A stretch of 29,429 nt of DNA from IMG/VR virus record IMGVR_UViG_3300044684_000363, positions 1-29,429 of that record. One strand, given 5' to 3'. The DNA comes from a virus. A program made the position numbers and the translations under genes. Shown here piece after piece: positions 13,681 to 23,053 of this stretch (positions within the stretch are counted from its first letter, which is position 1; each line of letters opens with the position of its first letter). The notes under the pieces were generated by a model, which made no database searches, was not told the DNA's origin, and worked only from the letters and a program-made list of their open reading frames with translations.

Positions 13681-14070
13681 TTAGTGTGACACCACAAGCT
13701 TGAGCTTGGTCTTGGCTTGCAGATAAGCAGCTCGTGCCATGATGCCTTTGACGTAATCCCCATTAACCATTGACCCTGAAGCAGGATTGTAGGCCATCCC
13801 CACAGCCTTGTCGATGGCGCAAACAATGTCGGGCAGTGCATCGGGCGTTGCCGTCGCAATGGCATTGTCGGCCGCTTGCTTCCAGTTCGGGGAAGTCCCT
13901 GCTAGGGCGTCGTTGATCAAGAGACCAACGAATTTCTCCGCTTCGGCTGAAAGAGTTCCACTGAAGCACCCCAAGATATCGAACACCTTCTGCTCCGTTG
14001 GAGTAGGGTGTGCGCAGCCCGCAGTCAGCATCACCAAGGCCAGTAGCGTCGCGTTCAATAGCTTGTTCAT
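13681..14070 (-). CDS. Phage lipoprotein
   Basis: 129 residues. MNKLLNATLLALVMLTAGC is a type II signal peptide: short basic start, hydrophobic core and lipobox LTAGC with Cys19 as the lipidated residue. The mature part is Ala-rich and helical, with no recognised domain. AAAGGAG precedes the ATG. Outer-surface lipoproteins of phages serve as o-spanins, receptor-blocking superinfection-exclusion proteins or virion anchors. Position between the tailspike and lysis-like genes allows any of these. Confidence 0.72.
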   Translation of the reverse strand: MNKLLNATLLALVMLTAGCAHPTPTEQKVFDILGCFSGTLSAEAEKFVGLLINDALAGTSPNWKQAADNAIATATPDALPDIVCAIDKAVGMAYNPASGSMVNGDYVKGIMARAAYLQAKTKLKLVVSH

Positions 14071-14081
14071 AGCTGTCTCCT

Positions 14082-17000
14082 TTACACCTGGTTCGTTGAG
14101 CCCACGGCAGCTGAACCACTGAATGTGAAACCCGAGCTGCCAACCGGATTATCCTGGAATTGCTGCTTCGATGCTTGGTTGTAGACCGTAAGTACCTGGG
14201 CAGAGGCAGCCGGGTACACAGCCATGCCGGCACTGTTCCACCCGTTTCCCGTCACCTGGTTCTCAATAAGAAACTGATTGTGTTGGATACTAACACCACC
14301 AGTAAGTGTTACCACGCCGTTGACCCCCAAATGGATGACGTTCACCGTAGAGTTGCCTGCCGGCGACTGGTCGAAGTCATAGAAGTTGTTACCGGAGATG
14401 GAAACCATCGAGTATGACGACGAACCAGGGTCAATGAGGATGATGGGCGCCATTGGTGCAGCGGTACCACGATTATTGAAATATGTGATGTCGTTATCTT
14501 CAATCTTGAAGTGCGACAATGACCCAAACGAGTGCTGGGCGTAGAGCAAGCCCAGCTGCGACGCTCTGTCTCCGACCACGTTACCCAGTAAATCAACACC
14601 ACGAACCACTCCTCCAAACGATCCTACGTAAAGCAAATCCCCACGCACATGATTGTTTGTGAGGCCCGTTCCGATAGTGGTGACCTCGTTTTCCCTACAA
14701 ATGAGATTACCCACTGCGGTGACAGCACCACCCGTACGAATAGCAATCACGCTCGCTGCGATGTTGCCTCCACCCACCCCCGTCGGAGCATTGTTGATGC
14801 TTCGACCTCGATTACGCTCAACACGGACGGCACTCACCTGATAGTTGCTGCCCGTGGAGGGGTCTCCCACCGATAGCAACACGCCAGCAACAGCCTGTGT
14901 TCCTCCGACCACAACACCTGCGTATGGCTGAATGACGTTCGTAAACGTGTTATCACAAATCTCAACATCCGTGAGAGGGACACCCCCTCCTGCACCGTAT
15001 GACGTAAACACAATAAGGGCATAACCGCTTGTGCCTGCGTTGTAGCCGTCGGCAACATTGCGGTTGATTCGGATGTTGTTGATCGCCACAAATTGATTCC
15101 CACCCGACGTAGGTCCGATTCGAGCGATCATGCAGCTGAGAAATTTGTTTCCCGTGATAACAATAGAGTCAAGCGTCAGGGTGTTGGTCGTCGTGTAGTT
15201 GACCGACAGTCCCATAGTCGCGTTGAACGTGCAGTTTGTGATAGATACCCCGTACAACGTCATACTGCTCGCAGAAGTCTGCTGCAACCCAACCCCAGCG
15301 AATGTCAGATTATTGAACGTGCATCGGTCAATAGACAGTCCAACCGGAGATGAGACAGAAGTCGTTACCGCTGAGATGCTGTAGCGAACCGCGGCGGCGA
15401 GCCTGTCAAACACGCAGTCCTGGAAACTAAACGACTGCGCGTCGGTCAGCTCGAACGCTGACGCCAAGCTGTTTGTGAGTGTTGTCGAGAGAGCACCACC
15501 TGCGTCCGTTGCGAGGAACTTACACGCGCGCACCATCGTGTCGCTGTTTGGGGTCCCTCCTGGAGCCGGACCACTCACAACAAACAACGGCGCAAACGTT
15601 GAAAGTGTCGCTCCAGGCCCCGCCAAAATGGTGCACCCGTCGATCAAGCAGCACGCCATCCACGCCGCCGTGAACAGGTTGACCATGACCGTCGTACTTG
15701 CCGTACGGAATGTGCAATCACGGATAATCAATTCGCGTGCACCATTCTGCAAACTGAACATACCCACCTGACTAGCTGTTGCCGTGGATGGGTAGGCCAT
15801 GAAATCGCACTCAAAGAAACGGCAGTACCGCGCCGCAGAAGTTGCATTGATGATGAACGAGGACAGATCCGCCGGTGAGCCATAACCAGGAACCACACCA
15901 GGAGCAATATTTGCGAACGAGCAACGTTTGAACACATTCTCCGACGAGATAGCCAGTTTGCCACCGTTCACCGTCTGGAAAGTGATTCCTTCAAACTCGT
16001 TCTGGAACGCCGTCGTGAGCGTGTTGTTGCTCAACATAAACGTAGGCTGACTGCCATCGAAAAACGGAGACACAGGAATATTTGACTCCACTGCCTGCGT
16101 CGGGTATTCCGCGAGGAATTTCACACGTGAGGGAAGAGATGTGCTTCCAGAAAATGTGTACACACCCGGCTTAACAAGCACAGTCCTTTTGACAGATCGC
16201 AACGTTCCTAGTGTCAGGAGGTCCGTTGCGATCTGCACCATCATAGCGTCCGCGTTCGCAAACTCGTTCACGTTGTAGGTGCCATAGCTGTTGACGCCGT
16301 CGCCAATAGAAATCACGGCACCGCTGAGGCCGGCACGATCGACTGCGTCAAGACCGTTTTGAAGAGGCAGGTAAGCGCCGTAGTCGTTGGACAGTGCTTG
16401 CGTGATACCACGTGAATTCTTCCACTTGATATCGGCAACCATTGAAACCAACGCTCGCAGCATCTGTGTCACATCAAAAACCCCAGATGCTCGGTCAGAG
16501 GCACTGATAGGGAGCTGAATGGAATCTGGAGGATCGAGAGGTGGTGTGGTGCTGTCCCCAGCGAGGCCATTGTCAACGAACGACACAGCAGCGTTCCCAA
16601 GCACCAAAATGGAGCCAATCAGACCAGTGCTCGAAGGAGTCCCACCACTAACTGCCGTTCGGTAGATCAGATACCCCGTTGCGTCCTTCACTGCCGTCCA
16701 CGAGAGCGTGATGTAGTGGGTACTGTCCAAAGTATTGGGTGCAGAAGGAACCACCGTCATTCCGACAGCTCGACGAGTAACGTTTCCGTTACGGGTTGTT
16801 GCTACCACCAAATACGTGTAAGATGCCGCCCCCGCCGCTCCTGTGATAACCGCCGTAGGTACAGCGGTCTGAGCCATCAACAGACCCGGTGCACTCTGCA
16901 GCACGTTCGTGAACGTCTGTAGAATGGTCACAGTTCCTGCGGCATTGTTCACAAGAGCGATTGCAACCAGCGGAACCGTCACTCCGTTGATGACTGTGGA

Positions 17001-17480
17001 GTTGACCGTAGCATTCCCACTAATTGCAATAACCCCAACCTCGCTAGTGAAACGAGTATTGATGGATTGGTCGAACTCTGTGAAAGGCGCGGTTGCAGGC
17101 ATGAACGCTCGAACGTCAAGATCCGAGGCCACGTCTGTCGCGAAGGCGTAAACAGTGCTCTGGCCGCCAGGCACAGTGACAGTGATAGACCCGGTCGCGG
17201 CCGACTTGAGCAGCAAGTTGCCATCTGCGTCAACGGCAACAAATACCTCAGATCCTAAAGTGACCGTGTTGACGCCTGTCGCAAGGCTTCCGCCCTGCAA
17301 CACCATTCCAATGGTCTGGCCGTTACCGACGGAAAAACCAAAACTCGCCAGCCACGCTTTTACAAAGGCAGCTTCACGCGTGAGACGCAGCTGGCCTTCC
17401 GCTTGAGCGTCCTGCTCGTCAAAACGCTCGTTGTTTTGATACCGAGGACGCTTCGTTTCAATGATATCGCCGGTGGCCAT
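14082..17480 (-). CDS. Tailspike / tail fibre with probable beta-helix
   Basis: 1132 residues. The N-terminal 150 or so residues (a charged start, then small beta domains) probably attach to the baseplate. Residues 205-320 form a fibronectin-III-like module with SYTYLVVATT, YITLSWTAV, TGYLIYRTA and ending VDNGLAGDST; a related module is in the J-like protein. From about 400 to 1080 short repeats rich in Asn/Thr/Val/Ile occur (for example FEGITFQTVNGG, FKRCSFANI, LIIRDCTFRT, LSIDRCTFNN, VSITNCTFNA), the signature of a right-handed parallel beta-helix. This fold in tailspikes binds and often cleaves host polysaccharide. Catalytic residues cannot be assigned by eye. AGGAGAGG precedes the ATG. 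Confidence 0.8.
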   Translation of the reverse strand: MATGDIIETKRPRYQNNERFDEQDAQAEGQLRLTREAAFVKAWLASFGFSVGNGQTIGMVLQGGSLATGVNTVTLGSEVFVAVDADGNLLLKSAATGSITVTVPGGQSTVYAFATDVASDLDVRAFMPATAPFTEFDQSINTRFTSEVGVIAISGNATVNSTVINGVTVPLVAIALVNNAAGTVTILQTFTNVLQSAPGLLMAQTAVPTAVITGAAGAASYTYLVVATTRNGNVTRRAVGMTVVPSAPNTLDSTHYITLSWTAVKDATGYLIYRTAVSGGTPSSTGLIGSILVLGNAAVSFVDNGLAGDSTTPPLDPPDSIQLPISASDRASGVFDVTQMLRALVSMVADIKWKNSRGITQALSNDYGAYLPLQNGLDAVDRAGLSGAVISIGDGVNSYGTYNVNEFANADAMMVQIATDLLTLGTLRSVKRTVLVKPGVYTFSGSTSLPSRVKFLAEYPTQAVESNIPVSPFFDGSQPTFMLSNNTLTTAFQNEFEGITFQTVNGGKLAISSENVFKRCSFANIAPGVVPGYGSPADLSSFIINATSAARYCRFFECDFMAYPSTATASQVGMFSLQNGARELIIRDCTFRTASTTVMVNLFTAAWMACCLIDGCTILAGPGATLSTFAPLFVVSGPAPGGTPNSDTMVRACKFLATDAGGALSTTLTNSLASAFELTDAQSFSFQDCVFDRLAAAVRYSISAVTTSVSSPVGLSIDRCTFNNLTFAGVGLQQTSASSMTLYGVSITNCTFNATMGLSVNYTTTNTLTLDSIVITGNKFLSCMIARIGPTSGGNQFVAINNIRINRNVADGYNAGTSGYALIVFTSYGAGGGVPLTDVEICDNTFTNVIQPYAGVVVGGTQAVAGVLLSVGDPSTGSNYQVSAVRVERNRGRSINNAPTGVGGGNIAASVIAIRTGGAVTAVGNLICRENEVTTIGTGLTNNHVRGDLLYVGSFGGVVRGVDLLGNVVGDRASQLGLLYAQHSFGSLSHFKIEDNDITYFNNRGTAAPMAPIILIDPGSSSYSMVSISGNNFYDFDQSPAGNSTVNVIHLGVNGVVTLTGGVSIQHNQFLIENQVTGNGWNSAGMAVYPAASAQVLTVYNQASKQQFQDNPVGSSGFTFSGSAAVGSTNQV

Positions 17481-17494
17481 GGCAGCCTCTCCTG

Positions 17495-18406
17495 TTAGTG
17501 CGTTATTGCAGCCACGAAAATTATCTCGAGCTGTATACCAGCCGCCTTCACCAACCCGAGCATATACTGCTTGAAGATGTCAACCATCCCTGAGCCGTAC
17601 ATTATCACAGGTTGGCTATTGACCTCGGACTCGTGGTGTGTGGCATCCGCGAGCAGGTAGGATCCTGGGGGACTGTGCGTCGCAGGAATGATGATTGACC
17701 ATTTGAGGTCTGTGAGGTTTGCAGCAAGAGCCCCGCTCAGTCCAATGGTGTTGAGATTCGTAGATGCATCGTAGGTAAAGCCAGTCACAGTATATGTGAC
17801 ACCATTTATCACAATGTTCAGCGTACCAAACGAGGGTCCGATCGCCTTCGTAAAATCCTCAGCGCGAGTCACGAACAGGTTGGTCCCTCCCGCCCCACTG
17901 TACCCGTCGATACCACCCAACCCATGTAGGTACGACGCATCGCTCGTGCTCCCAGGAAACAGGGAGTATGGGATTTCGACTGTAAGGACGTTGGGACGCA
18001 CCTCGTAAATCTGCCACGGACGACCGCCGCCCGCGATGATCGAGGCCTGAGTCCCAAATAAGACCCCGAGCAATTGATAGACGACGCGAATCCCAGTTGT
18101 CTTGGGCTGCGCCGCTAGCAACTGAATAATCTGTTGGTAGAGCGGGTCATCAGACGGATCCGCAGTAGGGCGAGCTACACCGTAATTGTCTCCCAGCCTG
18201 GACAAGTAAATGTCCTGACTGGTGTCACTGAAAAGCAAGTTTTTTGCTTGTTGGATGATGCTCCCACCTACTGGTTGCCCTCCAATAGCGTCGTCGCTCG
18301 TGCCTATGGCAGTCAGAATTGCATTTATAGTAGACCCCACATTCGTGTTGAAGAATGGTGGGACCAATCCGAGTATCGAGGCAACTTTGTATGCAAGACC
18401 TGGCAT
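17495..18406 (-). CDS. Baseplate protein in gpI position
   Basis: 303 residues. It lies directly after the J-like gene, where P2- and Mu-type phages encode the tail protein I/gp48-type partner. The N-terminus is helical (IQQAKNLLFSDTSQDIYLSRLGDNYGVARP...); the rest is beta-rich with Gly/Ser loops and a hydrophobic C-terminal helix. CGGAGACAGTCC precedes the ATG. I do not recognise a domain with certainty; gpI function, joining baseplate and fibres, is inferred from position. Confidence 0.6.
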   Translation of the reverse strand: MPGLAYKVASILGLVPPFFNTNVGSTINAILTAIGTSDDAIGGQPVGGSIIQQAKNLLFSDTSQDIYLSRLGDNYGVARPTADPSDDPLYQQIIQLLAAQPKTTGIRVVYQLLGVLFGTQASIIAGGGRPWQIYEVRPNVLTVEIPYSLFPGSTSDASYLHGLGGIDGYSGAGGTNLFVTRAEDFTKAIGPSFGTLNIVINGVTYTVTGFTYDASTNLNTIGLSGALAANLTDLKWSIIIPATHSPPGSYLLADATHHESEVNSQPVIMYGSGMVDIFKQYMLGLVKAAGIQLEIIFVAAITH

Positions 18407-18418
18407 GGACTGTCTCCG

Positions 18419-20869
18419 CTACACGATACTGAAATTGGTGTTCGACACACGAGCTAGCTGACCATCAGCCACAGGCACATTCGTTGGGGGCGACAGAATC
18501 TCGATGTCATCGAGGTTGCCTACGTCATTTTCACAGTCGGTTATAATCCGTGATAGCAAAATCGTCTCACCCACTCCCAGACTGTTGACATATCGAGATG
18601 CAGCTGCGGTCACCGCGGAGATAAAAGTAGAATCTAGCGCTCCGTTTTTTGGGACAGCACGGATAATGAATTGTGGTGACACAATAGCCGGAGCAACCAC
18701 CCGCACGGAAGTCCCTGGAGCCTTCAGTCCAGGGAAGTTCTGAACGTCAGTCTTGTCGCCGTTGACAACCTTTTGTACGTAAGCCAGAAGCCCGCTCGAC
18801 TTGATGTACGCGCCTGCGGATGCGTTGTTGTCATCCGCCGCAACAAGACTTCCGTACTGTACCAACGGAACTGTGAGTGAGAGATCCCCAGTGGTGTCGT
18901 TGATGGTGTAGTCCACCGTTGGAATCAGCGGTGGTTGCGTAAAATCGAAGACTGCGTACCCACCCACTGGTGGTGTAGTACCACCACTGAAATTCATGCG
19001 AATTGCGCTGTTTGAGGTAATTTGATGGAACACACCATCAGAACTCTTGACCCACATACCAATCAAGGCGTTAACACCAAAATTCTGGGATGAGTCCTCC
19101 AAAAACCCCGGCCCCACCGCGGTAGAAGTACCACGGAACGTGTCCCTGAAGAGCCGTGGAGTGATCGCAGTTGAGTTGGTGACGGTGGTGTTCGTGGTAG
19201 GAACGGCAGTGCTGTCGCCAGCAAGACCAGTGTCGTTAAACGTGTACTGTGTTTGGTTGGGAACTGTTACGACGTTTCCAATCTTGCCAGTCGTGGCACC
19301 TCCAATAACACGATAAATATCATACGACTGGGCTCCAGCAACTCCAATGAAACTCAGTTGGTTGTAGTTCGTTCCGTTCAGAGTTGCGTTGCCCACCGCC
19401 GTAGTCTGTGTAGCACTCGGCGCAACTCCGACCCCAACCTTCGCCACAACGGCGTAACCGTACGTTGTTCCGCCAGCTGTCCCAACCTGAGCGATGACCG
19501 GAGGCGCGGGGAGCTGAAGACCTGGAGAGCTGATGACAACCACCGGAGCTGGGCCAATAAGGCGCGCTCGCCTATCACCACCACTCGCAACGTTTATCAG
19601 CAGCTCACGGCCCGATACCAGGAGGGGTGACGGTGAAAACGTAGTGGAGCCATCAGTAACGTACAGCAGTGAGAATCCGGGTGAAACTGCATCCACGAGC
19701 TGCGCGAAACCGACGATTGCCTGTGACACAGGATCTTGAAGCCCGTTGACCTTGGTCGTGATGGTTAGAGCGGTCAACCCAGCCAAGCTCTGAATCGTGT
19801 CTTTGATGCGCTGGATGTAGTTAACGTCAGTTTCGCGATCACGACCCTGCGTAGCTGCACTGGGATTGAAGGGCACCGCCGTAGAGAACGGAGGCACTGC
19901 GAACGAGATGATCGTCCCTGCTCCCGCAATTGTCGCGGATCCAACCAGCTTGGAAGTCGCCCCCACCAAACTCGATTGGTAGTCACCATCTAGCAACGTG
20001 ATACCAGTATCGAGGGTGTAAGCAATCAGCACCGTAGCAATCGTGGCGGGAACGTCGACTTCTGCACCCGCGTTAGCAGTACGGTCCACGCCAACAGTCG
20101 AGAGGATCGCGCTGTCACCAATAGCGTGTGTTTTGGTGGCACCACCACCTGTAGTAATGGTTAACACATCTCCAGCACGCGTGAAAGCCAATAGCTCCCG
20201 ATTGGATGTTTCACGACTGAGGATGATATTTCCAGCCGCAGGGAAAGCAGCGCCTGTGCCTGCAGCCAGATTAACCGTGGTACCACTAATGGCAATATTG
20301 TTGGTGATGGTGGATGCTACTGAAGTAAGGTCCACCGTTGCACCGGCGAGATGCCCAAATTGAAGGACATACCCTGCCAATGCCGAGAAGGCGTCACCCG
20401 TGCGGGAGAAGTAGAAAGACTCCTCGTGTGTCGTTCCGCGGTCAAGTGTGACACGCCCAGCCGTTGGGAACACAGCTCCAGTACCTGTGGCCACTGCAAA
20501 CACGCTCACACCAGCTGGCGTGTTGTTAGCCAGGACGCTCGTAACCTGGGTGAAATTAGTGTCACGCATACACACAAGCGCGTGGCTTTGTGAGGCACCT
20601 TGTCGCTGAAGATTGATTTGAAACAATGTTCCAAAATCAAGTGCGCGACGGTCGATATCGTCCCCTTCGAGCGTGTCAAGAGCAAAGAAGTCGAGGAGCT
20701 TCCCTACCTGGGCGTACTGATCCGCGTCCTGGAGCGATGCCGCCTCAAGGATAGTGCGAATCCACGAACCAGGATTAAGGTCAGCCACAGCTCCGATCGA
20801 CGAACGGATGCTGTTGAACATTCCGCTGACGATCTCTGTGTACACCTTAATACGAAATGCGAGTGCCAT
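18419..20869 (-). CDS. Baseplate J-like protein with inserted domains
   Basis: 816 residues. The J/gp6-type core is recognised from the start (FNSIRSSIGAVADLNPGSWIRTILEA, LEGDDIDRRALDFG), from NPSAATQGRDRETDVNYIQR at about 336-355, and from the C-terminus (YVNSLGVGETILLSRIITDCENDVGNLDDIEIL). Insertions make it about twice the usual length: two tandem related domains at about 127-182 and 202-257, a fibronectin-III-like module at about 455-556 ending NDTGLAGDST, and a further beta insert after about 570. It forms the baseplate wedge ring that joins hub and fibres. AAGGAG precedes the ATG. Neighbours on both sides are baseplate genes. Confidence 0.87.
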   Translation of the reverse strand: MALAFRIKVYTEIVSGMFNSIRSSIGAVADLNPGSWIRTILEAASLQDADQYAQVGKLLDFFALDTLEGDDIDRRALDFGTLFQINLQRQGASQSHALVCMRDTNFTQVTSVLANNTPAGVSVFAVATGTGAVFPTAGRVTLDRGTTHEESFYFSRTGDAFSALAGYVLQFGHLAGATVDLTSVASTITNNIAISGTTVNLAAGTGAAFPAAGNIILSRETSNRELLAFTRAGDVLTITTGGGATKTHAIGDSAILSTVGVDRTANAGAEVDVPATIATVLIAYTLDTGITLLDGDYQSSLVGATSKLVGSATIAGAGTIISFAVPPFSTAVPFNPSAATQGRDRETDVNYIQRIKDTIQSLAGLTALTITTKVNGLQDPVSQAIVGFAQLVDAVSPGFSLLYVTDGSTTFSPSPLLVSGRELLINVASGGDRRARLIGPAPVVVISSPGLQLPAPPVIAQVGTAGGTTYGYAVVAKVGVGVAPSATQTTAVGNATLNGTNYNQLSFIGVAGAQSYDIYRVIGGATTGKIGNVVTVPNQTQYTFNDTGLAGDSTAVPTTNTTVTNSTAITPRLFRDTFRGTSTAVGPGFLEDSSQNFGVNALIGMWVKSSDGVFHQITSNSAIRMNFSGGTTPPVGGYAVFDFTQPPLIPTVDYTINDTTGDLSLTVPLVQYGSLVAADDNNASAGAYIKSSGLLAYVQKVVNGDKTDVQNFPGLKAPGTSVRVVAPAIVSPQFIIRAVPKNGALDSTFISAVTAAASRYVNSLGVGETILLSRIITDCENDVGNLDDIEILSPPTNVPVADGQLARVSNTNFSIV
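20099..20491 (-). repeat. Tandem domain duplication inside J-like gene
   Basis: Residues 127-182 and 202-257 of the J-like protein align: TGTGAVFPTAGRVTLDRGTT against AGTGAAFPAAGNIILSRETS, then FSRTGD against FTRAGD, then a shared GATVDL/GDSAIL-like end. Copies occupy about 20324-20491 and 20099-20266. The DNA has diverged, so it is an old duplication. Confidence 0.6.
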
Positions 20870-20880
20870 CGTCTAGCTCC

Positions 20881-23043
20881 TTACACGGGTGACGGCAGGG
20901 CAAGCACCTGCTGCGTTCCACCAACGGGAGTCACGCTCACGACAATCGACTCAACATCGTGGTTCACTGAGAACGAAATACTGTTGATAGCCTGCGTGCG
21001 AGGATCCGCTAAAATACCGGCGCGCAAAGACAGGGCGTAAGCAACTGCGTTCTCTTGTGAGTTGCGCTCACCGACATTTTGGTCAATACCATAATACGGG
21101 TTAGCCAGGTTACGGCTACGTTCCGTGTACCCGAGAATGAGCATCGCCTGAATGTAATTGTCCAAACCACCAACGCTTACGAGGTCCCCAGTCGGGCCTA
21201 TGACCACGTCTGCAATGCAAATAGGTGGAGTGACCGGCGTGGCCGGAAACACAAGTCGAACGTCAGCGCCGTAACGTACCTCCAGCGGTGAGAAGGTTTT
21301 GTTCTTCTGTTGCTGGATGAGTGCTATGGTGTACTGCGATGACGTGTCCACCGTTACGGAGGTGGCGAGCGTCAGGGTTGTAGCGGTGTTATCTAAAATT
21401 ATGGCCTGAGCACCCGCCCCCGTTCCACCGACGATAGTGAACGTGAATCCAGCCCACTGACTCTGTCGCCAACTAGCTGTGGAATCAGTTACCACAACAA
21501 CGTTGGATCCTGACGCGGTCAATGTGCTGCTGAATCCAATTGGGTTAGGCTCTGGTAGCGGTGCCTGAATGGACGGTTGGTTTTGTCCCACCTTCGGCAA
21601 CGCGGGAACAAGCAACTTGTCTCCAGGCTGAACCGTGCCTGGTGTGTATGGGGCTCCCTGCGCCACAATGTACGGGAACTGGAGCTTGTTCAGCCGTTTG
21701 ATCATAGGCACCGTAAACACTGTGCCTGTCGTTCGCAGAGCAAGACCCTCCAGTGTCTCGCCCACCATCACAACGTACTCCAGCGTGTCCGTCATACGCG
21801 TGAAATCGATCTGCGTCAGCAGATTGAAGCCACTCCCATTCACAAATGGGGAAGTGGCTAACGTTGTCGTACCCTGTGGATCATTGATTCCCGTGTTACC
21901 TGTGCCGAACAGTAGATGCTGGTCAGTGTACTTCGCATTCTCCTTCGCGAGCGCAGCCTGTGGGCTGGAGGTGCTGCTCTGACCAGCAAAGAGAGCCGGT
22001 GCATTCGCGAACAGAGACTCTGAAAGCTGGCGCGTCTCGATGTACACGTCGTTGGTGGCATTGATAAGCCCCACGTCCGTTGACAAACGTGTTACCTGGC
22101 TGAGCATCCCATCCAGACTGTTCATCAGCCGGCGATACAAGCCAGACGGGAGCGAAAGCATTGTCTCTGTAGCTTGGGCCACGTTGGCAAATATTGAGGT
22201 TACTGAATCCAACGGCGCAAGTACCGCGTTGAATGCATCACGAATAGCTCCAGTGAACTGCCCAGCGTACTGGTTGATAGCTCGCGCGATACCTTGCAAG
22301 CGGCTCACCACAGACAGGGCCTCGTTCGCGATACCAGACAAGCCCAGGGACAGACCACCCGTGGAGGTTATCTGCTTGTCGTTAGGCAGGTTGAGATTGA
22401 ACGGGTCAGATCCAGTGTCACTCCCAGGTGAGATCGTCCTCAATGGAAGCGAGTAGTCGTACATGAAAGGCTTTTTGTTTGATCTGAACAAGCGGAATTT
22501 CTGTGGCTCGACAGTCCACCACTCGTCCAACTTGCTGTCGTAAAAGAACAAGAAGGTCGAATTCGCCACCTCAGGCGTCTCGAAGCGCTTGATTCTCGCG
22601 TATTCGCGAATCAGATTGCGGAGCTGGATGAAGCGAAGGAAACCACTGTTCTGTTCCCGACGTGTCTCAGACGCGGCCTGAGCTGCTGACGGGTTCAAGA
22701 TCGTCCCAACCGACGGAGTTCCTGGATTTAGACCCGTCGGCATATAGCCCGTAGTTCCAGATACCACGATATCCTTGATGATCATACCGCGGTTTGTTAT
22801 GTACTTACCTCCGTCCATGGTAGGACGAATCATCACAGCCATGTCTTCATCGACGCTGTAGCTCTCCAGACCTCCAGGAAGGCCCTTCCCTTGCAGCACT
22901 ACGATGTCTGTCTGATAAGTGCTAGGCTGCGATGCCGATCGAGCAGGGGAACGCTTCAACACCAACGCGTATGGCAACTGGAGACGGTAATTCCCCAGGT
23001 CCGGTCTATTCAGCTCGTCATCTTTTCCGAACGTTGAGCCCAT
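20881..23043 (-). CDS. Baseplate protein: LysM plus gp25-like fusion
   Basis: 720 residues. Residues about 20-205 form an N-terminal region (with KFRLFRSNKKPFMYDYSLPL) like those in tail/baseplate LysM proteins of XkdP or gp53 type. About 235-345 are helical. About 423-482 is LysM-like (EYVVMVGETLEGLALRTTG... ending VQPGDKLLVP). A beta insert lies at 503-577 (FTIVGGTGAGAQAIILDNTA). About 585-715 matches GpW/gp25: RYGADVRLVF, GDLVSVGGLDNYIQAMLILG, NPYYGIDQNVG, ADPRTQAINSISFSV. In T4, gp53 and gp25 are separate wedge proteins that hold gp6 and the sheath; here both seem joined. GAGGAGGCGGTA precedes the ATG. Confidence 0.78.
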   Translation of the reverse strand: MGSTFGKDDELNRPDLGNYRLQLPYALVLKRSPARSASQPSTYQTDIVVLQGKGLPGGLESYSVDEDMAVMIRPTMDGGKYITNRGMIIKDIVVSGTTGYMPTGLNPGTPSVGTILNPSAAQAASETRREQNSGFLRFIQLRNLIREYARIKRFETPEVANSTFLFFYDSKLDEWWTVEPQKFRLFRSNKKPFMYDYSLPLRTISPGSDTGSDPFNLNLPNDKQITSTGGLSLGLSGIANEALSVVSRLQGIARAINQYAGQFTGAIRDAFNAVLAPLDSVTSIFANVAQATETMLSLPSGLYRRLMNSLDGMLSQVTRLSTDVGLINATNDVYIETRQLSESLFANAPALFAGQSSTSSPQAALAKENAKYTDQHLLFGTGNTGINDPQGTTTLATSPFVNGSGFNLLTQIDFTRMTDTLEYVVMVGETLEGLALRTTGTVFTVPMIKRLNKLQFPYIVAQGAPYTPGTVQPGDKLLVPALPKVGQNQPSIQAPLPEPNPIGFSSTLTASGSNVVVVTDSTASWRQSQWAGFTFTIVGGTGAGAQAIILDNTATTLTLATSVTVDTSSQYTIALIQQQKNKTFSPLEVRYGADVRLVFPATPVTPPICIADVVIGPTGDLVSVGGLDNYIQAMLILGYTERSRNLANPYYGIDQNVGERNSQENAVAYALSLRAGILADPRTQAINSISFSVNHDVESIVVSVTPVGGTQQVLALPSPV

Positions 23044-23053
23044 TACCGCCTCC

